64,000 nucleotides of DNA from Marixanthomonas sp963974425 (GTDB lineage Bacteria; Bacteroidota; Bacteroidia; Flavobacteriales; Flavobacteriaceae), in assembly GCF_963974425.1 (NCBI RefSeq), contig NZ_CAXBCK010000003.1, forward strand, positions 33,572-97,571. Direction: 5' to 3'. The notes under the pieces were generated by a model, which saw only the letters and a program-made list of their open reading frames with translations, did not search any database and had not been told where the DNA came from. Made by a program: the position numbers and the translations under genes. Every line of letters begins with the position of its first letter. Position 1 is the first letter of the stretch. This document shows, piece by piece, positions 1 to 8,237 of the stretch.

Positions 1-116
1 ATATTTCAAGACGGTATAACATTACGGTTGAAACATTAAAAGAGTACAATGGGTTAGAGTCTAATAATATATCCATTGGGCAAGTTTTATACTTGCATTC
101 AGTAAAAAATCAATAA
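1..116 (+). CDS. LysM-domain protein, C-terminal end (partial)
   Basis: This is the 3' end of a gene entering from the left edge. The frame beginning at base 3 is open to a TAA at 114-116. The translated end (SRRYNITVETLKEYNGLESN, then NISIGQVLYLHS) has the LysM pattern: a Y-N-x-T-V-x-x-L-K core, N-x-L, then I-x-I-G-Q-x-L. LysM modules bind peptidoglycan or chitin-like glycans, so the protein is probably a cell-wall enzyme such as an endo-beta-N-acetylglucosaminidase; that catalytic part is inferred, because it lies outside the window. The stop is only 6 nt before hemL, so the two genes are probably cotranscribed. Confidence 0.7.
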   Translation, partial: ISRRYNITVETLKEYNGLESNNISIGQVLYLHSVKNQ

Positions 117-122
117 TTTATT

Positions 123-1409
123 ATGATCTATAAAAGAAGCAGTGCCCTTTTTAAAGAGGCACAGAAAGTGATACCTGGTGGTGTTAATTCTCCAGTAAGA
201 GCATTTACTGCAGTCGGAGGAGAACCTATTTTTGTTGAAAAAGCCAAAGGAGCTTATTTGTATGATGCAGACGGAAATAAACTAATAGACTATATCAATT
301 CTTGGGGTCCTATGATTTTAGGGCATGCACACCAGCCAGTAGTTGAGGCTGTAGTTGATAAAGCCGAAAAAGGAACTTCCTTTGGAATGCCTACTGAAAT
401 TGAAACCGAAATAGCTTCCTTGGCTGTTTCTATGGTTCCGAATATTGATAAAATACGATTTGTGAACAGTGGAACCGAAGCGTGTATGAGCGCCGTGCGT
501 TTGGCTCGTGGTTTTACTGGGAAAGATAAAATCATCAAGTTTGCAGGTTGTTATCATGGACATAGCGATTCATTTTTAATACAAGCGGGAAGTGGAGCGG
601 TTACTTTTGGCACACCTAATAGTCCAGGTGTTACAGAGGGTACGGCAAAAGATACCTTGTTAGCAGATTTTAACGATTTAAATAATGTGGCCGAGGTTAT
701 TTCAGAAAACAAAGATGAAATAGCCTGTATTATTTTAGAGCCGGTAGCTGGGAACATGGGCTGTATTCCTCCAGCAAAAGGTTTTCTTGAAGGATTACGA
801 AAGTTATGCGATTCAAATAATATTCTACTAATTTTTGATGAGGTAATGACGGGTTTTCGCTTAGCGAAAGGTGGCGTTCAAGAACTGTACGGTATTGATG
901 CCGATATTGTTACCTTCGGAAAAGTGATAGGCGGTGGTTTACCAGTGGGAGCTTTTGCTGCCAGAGCCGAAATTATGAGTCATTTGGCACCCGAAGGTCC
1001 AGTTTACCAAGCTGGGACGCTTAGTGGTAATCCATTAGCCATGGCTGCTGGTTTGGCGATGTTATTGGAACTGAATAATAATCCTGAAATATTTACTTCA
1101 TTAGAAAAAAAGACTGAATACTTACATAAAGGATTAGCTTCTGTTCTAACTGAAGCGAATGTAACACATACCATTAATAGGGTAGGTTCTATGATATCGG
1201 TTCATTTTTCTGAAACACCTGTAACAGATTTTAAAACAGCTGCTTTAGGAAACAACGATACCTTTAAAAAGTTTTTTCACGGTCTTTTAGCTGAAGGAAT
1301 CTACATTGCGCCAAGTGCATTTGAAACTTGGTTTTTAACTGAAGCCTTGACCTACGAGGATCTTGATGCTACCATTAAAGCTTGTGGCAAAGTAGCCAAA
1401 ACACTATAA
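123..1409 (+). CDS. hemL: Glutamate-1-semialdehyde 2,1-aminomutase
   Basis: This cytoplasmic PLP enzyme converts glutamate-1-semialdehyde to 5-aminolevulinate, the last step of the C5 route into haem synthesis. The 428 residues match the usual family length. The N-terminus has the typical VIPGGVNSPVRAF motif. The class III aminotransferase signature is present, and the PLP lysine is K267 in TFGKVIGGGLPVGAFA. NSGTEACMSAVRLARG and GCYHGHSD are further family blocks. The ATG start follows the upstream LysM gene by 6 nt, which suggests an operon. A hairpin terminator follows the stop codon. Confidence 0.97.
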   Translation: MIYKRSSALFKEAQKVIPGGVNSPVRAFTAVGGEPIFVEKAKGAYLYDADGNKLIDYINSWGPMILGHAHQPVVEAVVDKAEKGTSFGMPTEIETEIASLAVSMVPNIDKIRFVNSGTEACMSAVRLARGFTGKDKIIKFAGCYHGHSDSFLIQAGSGAVTFGTPNSPGVTEGTAKDTLLADFNDLNNVAEVISENKDEIACIILEPVAGNMGCIPPAKGFLEGLRKLCDSNNILLIFDEVMTGFRLAKGGVQELYGIDADIVTFGKVIGGGLPVGAFAARAEIMSHLAPEGPVYQAGTLSGNPLAMAAGLAMLLELNNNPEIFTSLEKKTEYLHKGLASVLTEANVTHTINRVGSMISVHFSETPVTDFKTAALGNNDTFKKFFHGLLAEGIYIAPSAFETWFLTEALTYEDLDATIKACGKVAKTL

Positions 1410-1437
1410 AACAAATTAAAAATTTCGGTGTAAAATT

Positions 1438-1476
1438 AAAATCCCTCCAAAGCTTTTGCTAAGGAGGGATTTGTTT
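1438..1476 (+). terminator. Hairpin terminator after hemL
   Basis: The stem AAATCCCTCC pairs with GGAGGGATTT across a loop of about 14 nt and is followed by a short T-rich stretch. It lies between hemL and the convergent gene at 1496, so it may serve both strands. Confidence 0.7.
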
Positions 1477-1495
1477 TGTAAAATATGTGATAAAG

Positions 1496-1846
1496 CTATT
1501 CTTTTAGCATATTCAACCACTTATTGTATTGCTCATCGTTCAATGTTTTTTTAACATTGGCCTTTAAGTCATCCATATACTCTTTCTTTTCAGCTGCAAG
1601 CTTAGGTTCGTTTAAGTCTTTGCCAGCAAGGTTCTTCTTGTATTTCATTTCGTAAGAAGTGTAATATCTAAAAAGAGCACGTTCTTGGCTGTCATCTATT
1701 CCTAATTTTGTTGAAATATCTGCCACTTTCTTTTTGGCTATTACTTCTGGTCTATCAGCGTCTTGAGACAGGCTTTGAGCAGTGGAGTATTGTACGCCAG
1801 CTACCATTACAAGAGCGATTGCAAGTATTTTAACTATATTTTTCAT
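1496..1846 (-). CDS. Small secreted Spy/CpxP-like helical protein
   Basis: This 116-residue protein starts with a clear Sec signal peptide (MKNIVKILAIALVMVAG, cleavage near STAQ). The rest is charged and helical. The ending LNDEQYNKWLNMLKE resembles the LTxxQ-type C-terminal segment of Spy/CpxP-like periplasmic proteins, where the pattern is usually LTpeQ..kw. It is followed on the same strand by the sequence-similar gene at 1936, so the two look like diverged paralogues. The role is unknown; binding of unfolded proteins or metals in the periplasm would be a guess from the fold class. There is no cysteine and no membrane segment beyond the signal. Confidence 0.6.
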   Translation of the reverse strand: MKNIVKILAIALVMVAGVQYSTAQSLSQDADRPEVIAKKKVADISTKLGIDDSQERALFRYYTSYEMKYKKNLAGKDLNEPKLAAEKKEYMDDLKANVKKTLNDEQYNKWLNMLKE

Positions 1847-1935
1847 GTCTTTTACTTTTAAAAATCAATTACTAAAGTAAGTAATTGTAACGTATATAGA
1901 CCAAAAATTAAGCCAATTTTAATATTTACAGCCTT

Positions 1936-2385
1936 TTAGCCACGTTTTTTTTCACCTCTTCTTTTTTCACCTCTTCTTTTTTTGCCTTCTCTTTTTTTAT
2001 GCTTTCCAAAAGATTTTTCCCATTTGGTGTATTGCGTTTCATTTAAGATGGACTTCATTTCCTTTTTATGAGCAATTAGTTTATCCATCATTTGTGTTTT
2101 TCTTTCAAAACGTTCAGTTTCAGAAAGCTCTTTTCGGTTTTCCCCGTCTTTTTTAAGTGCTTCTCTTTCTTTGGCTTCTTTCAGAAACAGTTGATTTACT
2201 TCTTTTTGTTGCTTTTCAGATAAATCAAGCGCTAATGTCATCTTTTTTGACTTTAACTCTGCTTTCTGCTCAGCAGTTAAATTTTGTTTCATTTCAGATC
2301 TAGCTTCTCTCTTAGAGGTATCCTTTTTTTGCGCTATTGCATTAAAACCCAATAGGGCAATACAGATAATTAATACATTTTTCAT
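1936..2385 (-). CDS. Small secreted Spy/CpxP-like protein with Lys/Arg-rich repeat tail
   Basis: This 149-residue protein has a signal peptide (MKNVLIICIALLGFNAIAQ). Two LTxxQ-type segments follow: LTAEQKAELKSKKMTLALDL and LNETQYTKWEKSFGKHK. Together they match the layout of Bacteroidota CpxP/Spy-like proteins (DUF4890-type in my judgement). The last 20 residues are almost entirely K, R, G and E, built from an iterated KRRGE unit that is visible in the DNA as near-tandem 14-15 bp copies at about 1939-1990. That tail is strongly basic and could contact LPS, nucleic acid or a membrane; this is inference. The neighbour at 1496 shares the overall design but lacks the tail. Confidence 0.6.
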   Translation of the reverse strand: MKNVLIICIALLGFNAIAQKKDTSKREARSEMKQNLTAEQKAELKSKKMTLALDLSEKQQKEVNQLFLKEAKEREALKKDGENRKELSETERFERKTQMMDKLIAHKKEMKSILNETQYTKWEKSFGKHKKREGKKRRGEKRRGEKKRG

Positions 2386-2465
2386 GTTTTTATTTTTTTA
2401 ATGTTCTACATACCTATGACTTGTTTTTTAACACTTGGTTTAATTTATAGGTAGATATTTATAAA

Positions 2466-2490
2466 AAAAGCCGCCGTAAAGGCAGCTTTT
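2466..2490 (-). terminator. Hairpin terminator between 1936 and 2511 genes
   Basis: AAAAGCCGCC pairs with GGCAGCTTTT with one mismatch around a GTAAA loop. It lies just beyond the stop of the minus-strand cytochrome gene that ends at 2511. The A-run on the plus strand gives the U-run on the minus strand. Confidence 0.6.
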
Positions 2491-2510
2491 AAATACATAT
2501 AAAAGATGTT

Positions 2511-3791
2511 TTAATCTTCAATGGCTTCTAGGTATTCAAGTAGCATTGTAACCGCTTCTTCGTGTACAATGGTACGTCCTATTTGCGGCATTCTATACAC
2601 AGGGGCTGTACTTTGAATTCTAGCTTCAATCTCGCCGCGATTAGCATAAATACTAGTATCCTCAAAAGGAGTTTCAAACCTAAAATCAAGATTAAAATTT
2701 GTTACTGCTCCTCCGGGTTGGTGGCAATGAGCACAGTTTATGTCTATGTAGGCTCTGCCTCGCTCTAAAATATCGTACGTGGCGTCATCTGTCCAGTCGG
2801 GGAGTACACTTATGTTTTCTGAAGTTATGCCCTCCATCATCCCAATACTTTCTAAGTAAGCAAGCTGATTTAGACTTGTGTAGGAAGGAGTAAAGTTCAT
2901 ACTTCGTAACTTCATTCCTATAGGAAGGGTTGTGTTATCATTATTATGGCATGTAAAACAATCTTGTTTAGAAGGGATTTCGTAATCAATATTCAATGTT
3001 TCATTAGCTTCATTTATATAACTAATAGGTTTAACGCTTCCATTTTCGGTATAGGTTGCTTCGGTTTGGGCTTCGTTCCAAATATAATTACCCACTTGCC
3101 AATTTCCATTAATTTTTAGTAAGATGCGCGTTTCAATAATGAGTTTTCCTTCGCTTGGGTTTTGATCGTTTTTGTTATAGTAAAATGTTTTTGCAATCAA
3201 AGTATTGTCTGGGAATTCTGGCAACAAATCGTCTCCTCTATATTCCATAGTTTCACAGTTGGGTAGGCGTACTAAACGTTGCTTTTTTGCATAGTCGGTA
3301 AAGAGTGTGCTGTTTATTTCATATAATTGAACGCCAGCGGCTGGACTTAAACTAGAAAGGCTTCCCGCGAAAACGCCCATCTCAGATAGATTTGTTTTAT
3401 ACTCTAGCGTTACAGCGAGTGTACACGTATCTAAAATATCACTGCTTTCCGATTCGTTTCCTTGAGCATCAAAAGCAATAACCGAAAAGCTGTATTCTGT
3501 TTCCGCTGTTAAGTTTTGGATGGGTAAAGAGGTGCCATTAACGTCATTGTTAATTAAATTACCATCTTGAAATACAGCATAATTTACCACACCTACGTTA
3601 TCATTCGATGCATCCCAATTTAGTTGAAGGCTATTCTCTGTTTTATTACTTGTCCTTAAGTTTGTGGGTGGCGTGGGGTTTTCGGTGTCTGTGGTTTCAG
3701 TTTCAGTAGGGCTATAATCATCATCGCCGCCGCAGGAAATTATAATTAATAAGAAAATTACCGAAAAAAGCTTGAGTAGGTATGGTTTCAT
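2511..3791 (-). CDS. SO2930-type diheme cytochrome c lipoprotein with fibronectin type III domain
   Basis: I chose the ATG at 3791 (426 residues). It gives a lipoprotein signal with lipobox LIIISC, whereas an upstream ATG at 3836 would add 15 residues before the signal peptide. After the lipid cysteine come an acidic/Thr-Pro linker and a fibronectin type III module (about residues 40-125). The C-terminal region has the L-S..GVFAG...YEINSTLFTDYA layout of the SO2930/HNE_0200 family (TIGR03806-like). Two haem c sites are present: CFTCH at C278-H282 and CAHCH at C353-H357. The predicted role is electron transfer at the periplasmic face of a membrane; the partner is unknown. Family members often sit beside parallel beta-helix (SO2931-type) genes, but none is seen here. 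Confidence 0.8.
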   Translation of the reverse strand: MKPYLLKLFSVIFLLIIISCGGDDDYSPTETETTDTENPTPPTNLRTSNKTENSLQLNWDASNDNVGVVNYAVFQDGNLINNDVNGTSLPIQNLTAETEYSFSVIAFDAQGNESESSDILDTCTLAVTLEYKTNLSEMGVFAGSLSSLSPAAGVQLYEINSTLFTDYAKKQRLVRLPNCETMEYRGDDLLPEFPDNTLIAKTFYYNKNDQNPSEGKLIIETRILLKINGNWQVGNYIWNEAQTEATYTENGSVKPISYINEANETLNIDYEIPSKQDCFTCHNNDNTTLPIGMKLRSMNFTPSYTSLNQLAYLESIGMMEGITSENISVLPDWTDDATYDILERGRAYIDINCAHCHQPGGAVTNFNLDFRFETPFEDTSIYANRGEIEARIQSTAPVYRMPQIGRTIVHEEAVTMLLEYLEAIED

Positions 3792-4078
3792 TTGTTGAAA
3801 TAGTTTGTTTAAAAATAACCATTTCTTTTTAACCACTGTTTTGCAAGGTGTTAAAAATACAGCCTCTAGCTTTCTGCTTAAAAATCTTATTGTATTTGTG
3901 TAAGTTTTTTATTGAAAATCAGACTACTACATGCACAAAAGAGAGAATCTTTTTTGTTAAGCTTACTAGGCACTGTTTGCAAATCAATAGAGATATTGAA
4001 CCGTCTATGCCAAAAGATTAAGGTTATATTGCTAACAGTGCTTTTTGTGGGTCGTGTTCTAATAGGATATTATCTTTT

Positions 4079-5536
4079 TTAGGATACCAATCCCAAAGTT
4101 GTTTTATATAGGTTTGTTTTTTCCATTTTCGCTTTTAGCCATGCATAAAAGCTCATCACAAATATATCTTCTTGCTGTGTGCCAATCCACTCAAAAGACC
4201 CCTCCACTTTATTTTTAAACCTCTCAGTGGTTACTTGATCTGGATTTTCATAATAATCTGAAACTAGTTTAATGAATGTCAACACACGTTCTTCACCTGC
4301 TTTTTTTAGTGGCTTTGTATATCTTTTTTTAAAACTTTGTAAACGTGATAGCACAAGATCCAGTTTATCGAGTTCGATGAGTAATAGGATTTCGATAATA
4401 TTCTTTTTGAGCACCCATAACCAGCCCATTTTCTTTTCATACCAATGGTCACTGTGCGTCAAGTTTCTATACTCTTGATATGCGCTATTGAATTCACTCT
4501 GTTGAAATAGACACATGCAAAACGTTAACTGGCTGTCTAGCGAAAGATTTTTGGTGTTTTTAAGCAGTTTTGAAGCTTCTCTTGCTTTTCCTGTGTAAGT
4601 TAAGTTCATTGCTTTTAAAACAACTAGTTTGTCGCTAAAACGCTTATAATACTGCTTGTTATTCCTTTGCATTTCTACTTCCATTTTTACGACAAACTCT
4701 TTTGATTGTTCAAAATTCTTATTCCTGAAACTGTTTACAGCCATGAGATTAAGAGTTTCTATATGATAGAAAAGATGCTTTTGTGCTACTTCCTTTTTTT
4801 CTGAAATAATTGTGTAAATATCCATCATAAATGGAGCGATTTCATAATAATTACTTTGCAAAGTCGCTGCAGTGGCTGTTATGTTGAGTAGCTGAAACAA
4901 AGATTTATAGGTGAGCGTTGTATCAATTTTAATGTTAAAAGCCGAAAAATGCTCTAATATTATTCCAGTAATAGAAGATTCCCCTGGGTTTTTTAAATGC
5001 TTTTTTATGGAAGCATATGCCATATTTAATTGAAATTGTTTTTGAAACAACTTCATATTGGTATTGGAAGCTTGTATCACATTTTCCAATGTTTGGGAAG
5101 GGTTTAGGTGTGCATATTGGATTTTTGTATGATAGATTTCATTAAGAATTGGGTGTAAGTCTAAGGCTAAGGCTTCTTTTTCGGCCTTTTTCAATGTTTT
5201 AAAGGCGATTTTGTTCAGTTTTTGCTCTAAAAATATCCTGCCAGCTAGCAGCAACTTCATAATTTCCATCTCTTCGGAAGTTTCTCCCGAAAAACTTTTG
5301 GAGGCTGTAAAATCTACCAAGCTATCACGAAGTCTTTTGCACAGGGCGTGATACGCATTTTTGGACGGTTTCCCGTATAGCTGGACATCCAAATCTTGCG
5401 TTCTTCCACTGTTAATTAATTTGAAGAGCTGTAGGTTCTTCGTATCGCCACGTTGGTTCTTTTTCTTCAGAAAGCGTGCAAATCCCTGCTTTTCTTCCGT
5501 AGAAAATGTATCGATTATTGCTGAAATATCCTTCAT
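4079..5536 (-). CDS. Conserved flavobacterial helical protein of unknown function
   Basis: This 485-residue protein has no signal peptide and no membrane segment. It is mostly helical, with many aromatic/basic heptad-like stretches that suggest TPR-like or ARM-like helical repeats. I do not recognise a named domain. The N-terminus (MKDISAIIDTFSTEEKQGFA) looks like a genuine start and the upstream region is free of other genes. The 3' end may be misframed: one base fewer in the A6 run near 4120 would swap the last dozen residues for about 30 others ending in DPQKALLAI (stop near 4030). It is cytoplasmic by default. Confidence 0.6.
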   Translation of the reverse strand: MKDISAIIDTFSTEEKQGFARFLKKKNQRGDTKNLQLFKLINSGRTQDLDVQLYGKPSKNAYHALCKRLRDSLVDFTASKSFSGETSEEMEIMKLLLAGRIFLEQKLNKIAFKTLKKAEKEALALDLHPILNEIYHTKIQYAHLNPSQTLENVIQASNTNMKLFQKQFQLNMAYASIKKHLKNPGESSITGIILEHFSAFNIKIDTTLTYKSLFQLLNITATAATLQSNYYEIAPFMMDIYTIISEKKEVAQKHLFYHIETLNLMAVNSFRNKNFEQSKEFVVKMEVEMQRNNKQYYKRFSDKLVVLKAMNLTYTGKAREASKLLKNTKNLSLDSQLTFCMCLFQQSEFNSAYQEYRNLTHSDHWYEKKMGWLWVLKKNIIEILLLIELDKLDLVLSRLQSFKKRYTKPLKKAGEERVLTFIKLVSDYYENPDQVTTERFKNKVEGSFEWIGTQQEDIFVMSFYAWLKAKMEKTNLYKTTLGLVS

Positions 5537-5699
5537 TCAATCGTTGGTTTATGGGTAAACTATCATCGTTTTAAAAGTAAATAAAAGATAAATGTATGTT
5601 TTTCAATCGTAAGTTTTTATAAAAAGTAACGTTTTTTAATAACCGATACTTTAGCAAATTTGTACCGTACTAAAACATAAACATCAAAAACGTTTAATT

Positions 5700-6176
5700 A
5701 TGGAAAATCAAAAAATGAATACAGGGAAAGAAACCGATAATGAGTTTACCCGTAACAAGAAAAAAGAAGAAGCGTTTAATTGTAGGCCTACCGCGGCATT
5801 TATTTCGGCTGCCTGGACTGCTTTATTTGTTGGGATGATATCCTACTGTGTAGGCTTGTGGAATGCAGATATGTGGTTGAACGAGAAAGGATATTACTTT
5901 ACCATTTTATTGTTTGGGTTATTCTCGGTGGTTTCGGTGCAAAAAAGTGTACGTGATAAACAAGAAGGTATTCCTGTAACTGAAATTTACTATGGTATTT
6001 GTTGGTTTACCACTATAGCATCGATTTTATTATTGATAATAGGTCTTTGGAACGCCGATATGGAATTGAGTGAAAAAGGTTTTTACGGAATGTCTTTCGT
6101 ATTGGCACTTTTCTCTGCCGTCGCGGTGCAGAAAAACACCAGAGATATCAAGTTTTTAGATAAAAAGGAGAAATAA
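5700..6176 (+). CDS. yiaA: YiaA/YiaB-type inner membrane protein
   Basis: The 158 residues contain two copies of the YiaAB two-helix domain. Each has a hydrophobic hairpin with the motif GLWNADM(W/E)L.EKG(Y/F)Y followed by a second helix ending in VQK(S/N).RD, at about residues 35-85 and 100-150. That gives four membrane helices with a basic, charged N-terminal tail of about 30 residues. The function of the family is unknown. The gene stands alone between divergent and convergent neighbours and ends at a strong hairpin. Confidence 0.85.
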   Translation: MENQKMNTGKETDNEFTRNKKKEEAFNCRPTAAFISAAWTALFVGMISYCVGLWNADMWLNEKGYYFTILLFGLFSVVSVQKSVRDKQEGIPVTEIYYGICWFTTIASILLLIIGLWNADMELSEKGFYGMSFVLALFSAVAVQKNTRDIKFLDKKEK

Positions 6177-6182
6177 AAATTC

Positions 6183-6257
6183 AAAACCGGAAGGTGCCAT
6201 GCACGTTCCGGTTTTGATGTTTGGGAAGCGGCTTCTGTAAAAGGGAGTCGCTTTTTT
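6183..6257 (+). terminator. Two stacked hairpins between yiaA and lysS
   Basis: The first hairpin is CAAAACCGGAA / TTCCGGTTTTG (6183-6216). The second is AAGCGGCT / AGTCGCTT followed by a T7 run (6227-6257). The pair separates the convergent genes yiaA and lysS and probably terminates both strands. Confidence 0.7.
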
Positions 6258-7954
6258 TACTCTACCAACTCTACAAACAGGCCGTCATCTGTTTTGTTAA
6301 CATTGGCTAATTTATGTTTGGTCAACGTTTTAATGCTTTTGTCCCATTTTTTATTGCTAAGACCGCTTTGTTCCTTAAGTTCATTAAGGTCTATTTTTTT
6401 AGCTTTTTTTAGCAACTCAAAAACCTCTTTTTCTTCATCGTTAAGTTCAACTGTAATTTTCTTTTCTGGTTTCATCTGTGGAAAGAAAAGCACTTCTTGT
6501 ATAGAAGCATTGTTGGTAAGGAACATAATTAATCGGTCCATACCAATACCCATTCCGCTTGTTGGAGGCATCCCGTATTCTAATGCCCGCAAGAAGTCGT
6601 AATCGATAAATTCGGTTGCTTCATCATCACCACGATCTGCTAGTTTTAATTGTGCTTCAAAACGTTCGCGCTGGTCAATTGGGTCGTTTAGTTCGCTGTA
6701 GGCATTGGCGATTTCTTTTCCGCAAACCATAAGCTCAAAACGCTCTGTAAGTTCTGGGTTGTCGCGGTGTTCTTTACACAACGGGCTCATTTCTTTTGGG
6801 TAATCGGTGATAAAAGTGGGTTGAATATAGTTAGGCTCACATTTTTCACCAAAAATCTCATCGATGAGTTTTCCTTTACCCATGGTTTCATCTACTTCAA
6901 TACCTAAATCTTCAGCTGCTTTTCTAATTTCGGCTTCGCTTTTATCGGTAATGTCAAAGCCGGTATATTTTTCAATAGCTTGAGCCATTGTTACTCTTGG
7001 GTACGGTGCTTTAAAATCAATATCGTGTTTGCCAAATGTAACTTTGCTGGTTCCGTTAACTTCTGTTGCACAAAATTCTAATAGTTGTTCGCAGAAATCC
7101 ATCATCCAATTGTAATCTTTGTAGGCTACATAAATTTCCATTGCGGTAAATTCTGGATTGTGGGTGCGATCCATCCCTTCGTTACGGAAGTTTTTAGAAA
7201 ACTCATACACACCATCAAAACCACCTACAATTAGCCTTTTTAAATATAACTCGTTTGCGATTCGCATATACAATGGAATATCTAATGAGTTGTGGTGGGT
7301 AACAAACGGACGAGCCGCTGCACCACCAGGAATAGGTTGTAATACGGGGGTTTCTACTTCAAAATAGTCACGTTCGTTAAAAAACGTTCGCATGGCATTG
7401 AATAGCTTTGTTCGTTTTTTAAATACTTCTTTTACGTGTGGGTTTACGGCTAAATCGGCATAACGCTGGCGATACCGTTGTTCAGGATCGTTAAAAGAAT
7501 CGAACTTATTACCCTCGCTGTCAACTTTAGGAAGCGGTAATGGGCGTAATGCTTTAGAAAGTAAAGTAAAATTCTTTACCATCACTGTTTTTTCACCTAC
7601 GTTTGTTATAAACAGTTCGCCTTCAATACCTATAAAATCGCCAATATCAAGCAATTTTTTATACACATCGTTGTACATGGTTTTGTCTTCACCTGTACAG
7701 ATTTCATCTCGGTTAAAATACACTTGTATGCGACCTTCGCTGTCTTGTAGTTCAGCAAAAGAGGCTTTTCCTTGAATACGGCGAGACATTAATCGACCCG
7801 CGATTTTAACCTTTTTACCTTCAGAAAAATCCTTCTTTATATCTTTAGTTAAAGATGTTATTTCATATAGATCTGCTGGGTACGGATTGATACCCATTTT
7901 TTGCAGTTGCTCGCGTTTTTGGCGACGTACTTGTTCTTGTTCTGAAAGTTGCAT
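6257..7954 (-). CDS. lysS: Lysine--tRNA ligase, class II
   Basis: This enzyme charges tRNA-Lys with lysine in the cytoplasm. The N-terminal OB-fold anticodon-binding domain (about residues 50-160) is followed by the class II catalytic domain. Motif 2 is seen around FRNEGMDRTHNPEFTAMEIY and motif 3 at GMPPTSGMGIGMDRLIMF. At 565 residues it is longer than the 500-residue bacterial average; the extra part is a Lys-rich C-terminal extension of about 65 residues with a helical hairpin look (LLKKAKKIDLNELKEQSG). That extension is common in Bacteroidota versions as far as I recall. Confidence 0.96.
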   Translation of the reverse strand: MQLSEQEQVRRQKREQLQKMGINPYPADLYEITSLTKDIKKDFSEGKKVKIAGRLMSRRIQGKASFAELQDSEGRIQVYFNRDEICTGEDKTMYNDVYKKLLDIGDFIGIEGELFITNVGEKTVMVKNFTLLSKALRPLPLPKVDSEGNKFDSFNDPEQRYRQRYADLAVNPHVKEVFKKRTKLFNAMRTFFNERDYFEVETPVLQPIPGGAAARPFVTHHNSLDIPLYMRIANELYLKRLIVGGFDGVYEFSKNFRNEGMDRTHNPEFTAMEIYVAYKDYNWMMDFCEQLLEFCATEVNGTSKVTFGKHDIDFKAPYPRVTMAQAIEKYTGFDITDKSEAEIRKAAEDLGIEVDETMGKGKLIDEIFGEKCEPNYIQPTFITDYPKEMSPLCKEHRDNPELTERFELMVCGKEIANAYSELNDPIDQRERFEAQLKLADRGDDEATEFIDYDFLRALEYGMPPTSGMGIGMDRLIMFLTNNASIQEVLFFPQMKPEKKITVELNDEEKEVFELLKKAKKIDLNELKEQSGLSNKKWDKSIKTLTKHKLANVNKTDDGLFVELVE

Positions 7955-8060
7955 ATGTTATTTCTAATAAATGAAGCTACAAAGATACCAACAATGATGC
8001 TCGTAACCAATAGCTGTAACAAAAGGAAATTACACAGACTTATAATTAAAGTTTTAACCG

Positions 8061-8068
8061 TAAATTTG
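8061..8068 (+). promoter_or_regulatory. Bacteroidota -7 box close to the YqaE start
   Basis: TAAATTTG matches the TAnnTTTG -7 element. It ends 6 nt before the ATG at 8075, so the transcript would have almost no leader. No good -33 TTTG is visible at the expected distance, so the call is tentative. Confidence 0.35.
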
Positions 8069-8074
8069 TAGTGT

Positions 8075-8233
8075 ATGAGTATTTGGAGAGTTATTTTATC
8101 CATTTTGTTTCCGCCATTAGCCGTAATAGATAAAGGCTGCGGGTCTATTTTAATTGTATTAATTCTTACTATTTTGGGTTGGATACCCGGTGTAATAGCC
8201 GCGCTCATCATTTTAAATAACCCTAACAAATAA
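8075..8233 (+). CDS. YqaE/Pmp3-family small membrane protein
   Basis: This 52-residue protein has two hydrophobic helices (VILSILFPPLAVIDKG and a second helix ending ALIILNN). The loop motif FPPLAV...GCG followed by ILTILGWIPGVIAAL is the hallmark of the Pmp3/YqaE (UPF0057) family. Members sit in the cytoplasmic membrane and are linked to salt or cation stress in yeast, plants and bacteria; a role in this organism is inference. Four bases separate it from the lipoprotein gene at 8238, so they are probably cotranscribed. Confidence 0.9.
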   Translation: MSIWRVILSILFPPLAVIDKGCGSILIVLILTILGWIPGVIAALIILNNPNK

Positions 8234-8237
8234 AGTT

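Noticed and set aside
1936..1995. Iterated C/T-rich segments as a CRISPR or tandem satellite
   Set aside because: They encode the KRRGE tail of a secreted protein, are too short and lack spacer structure.
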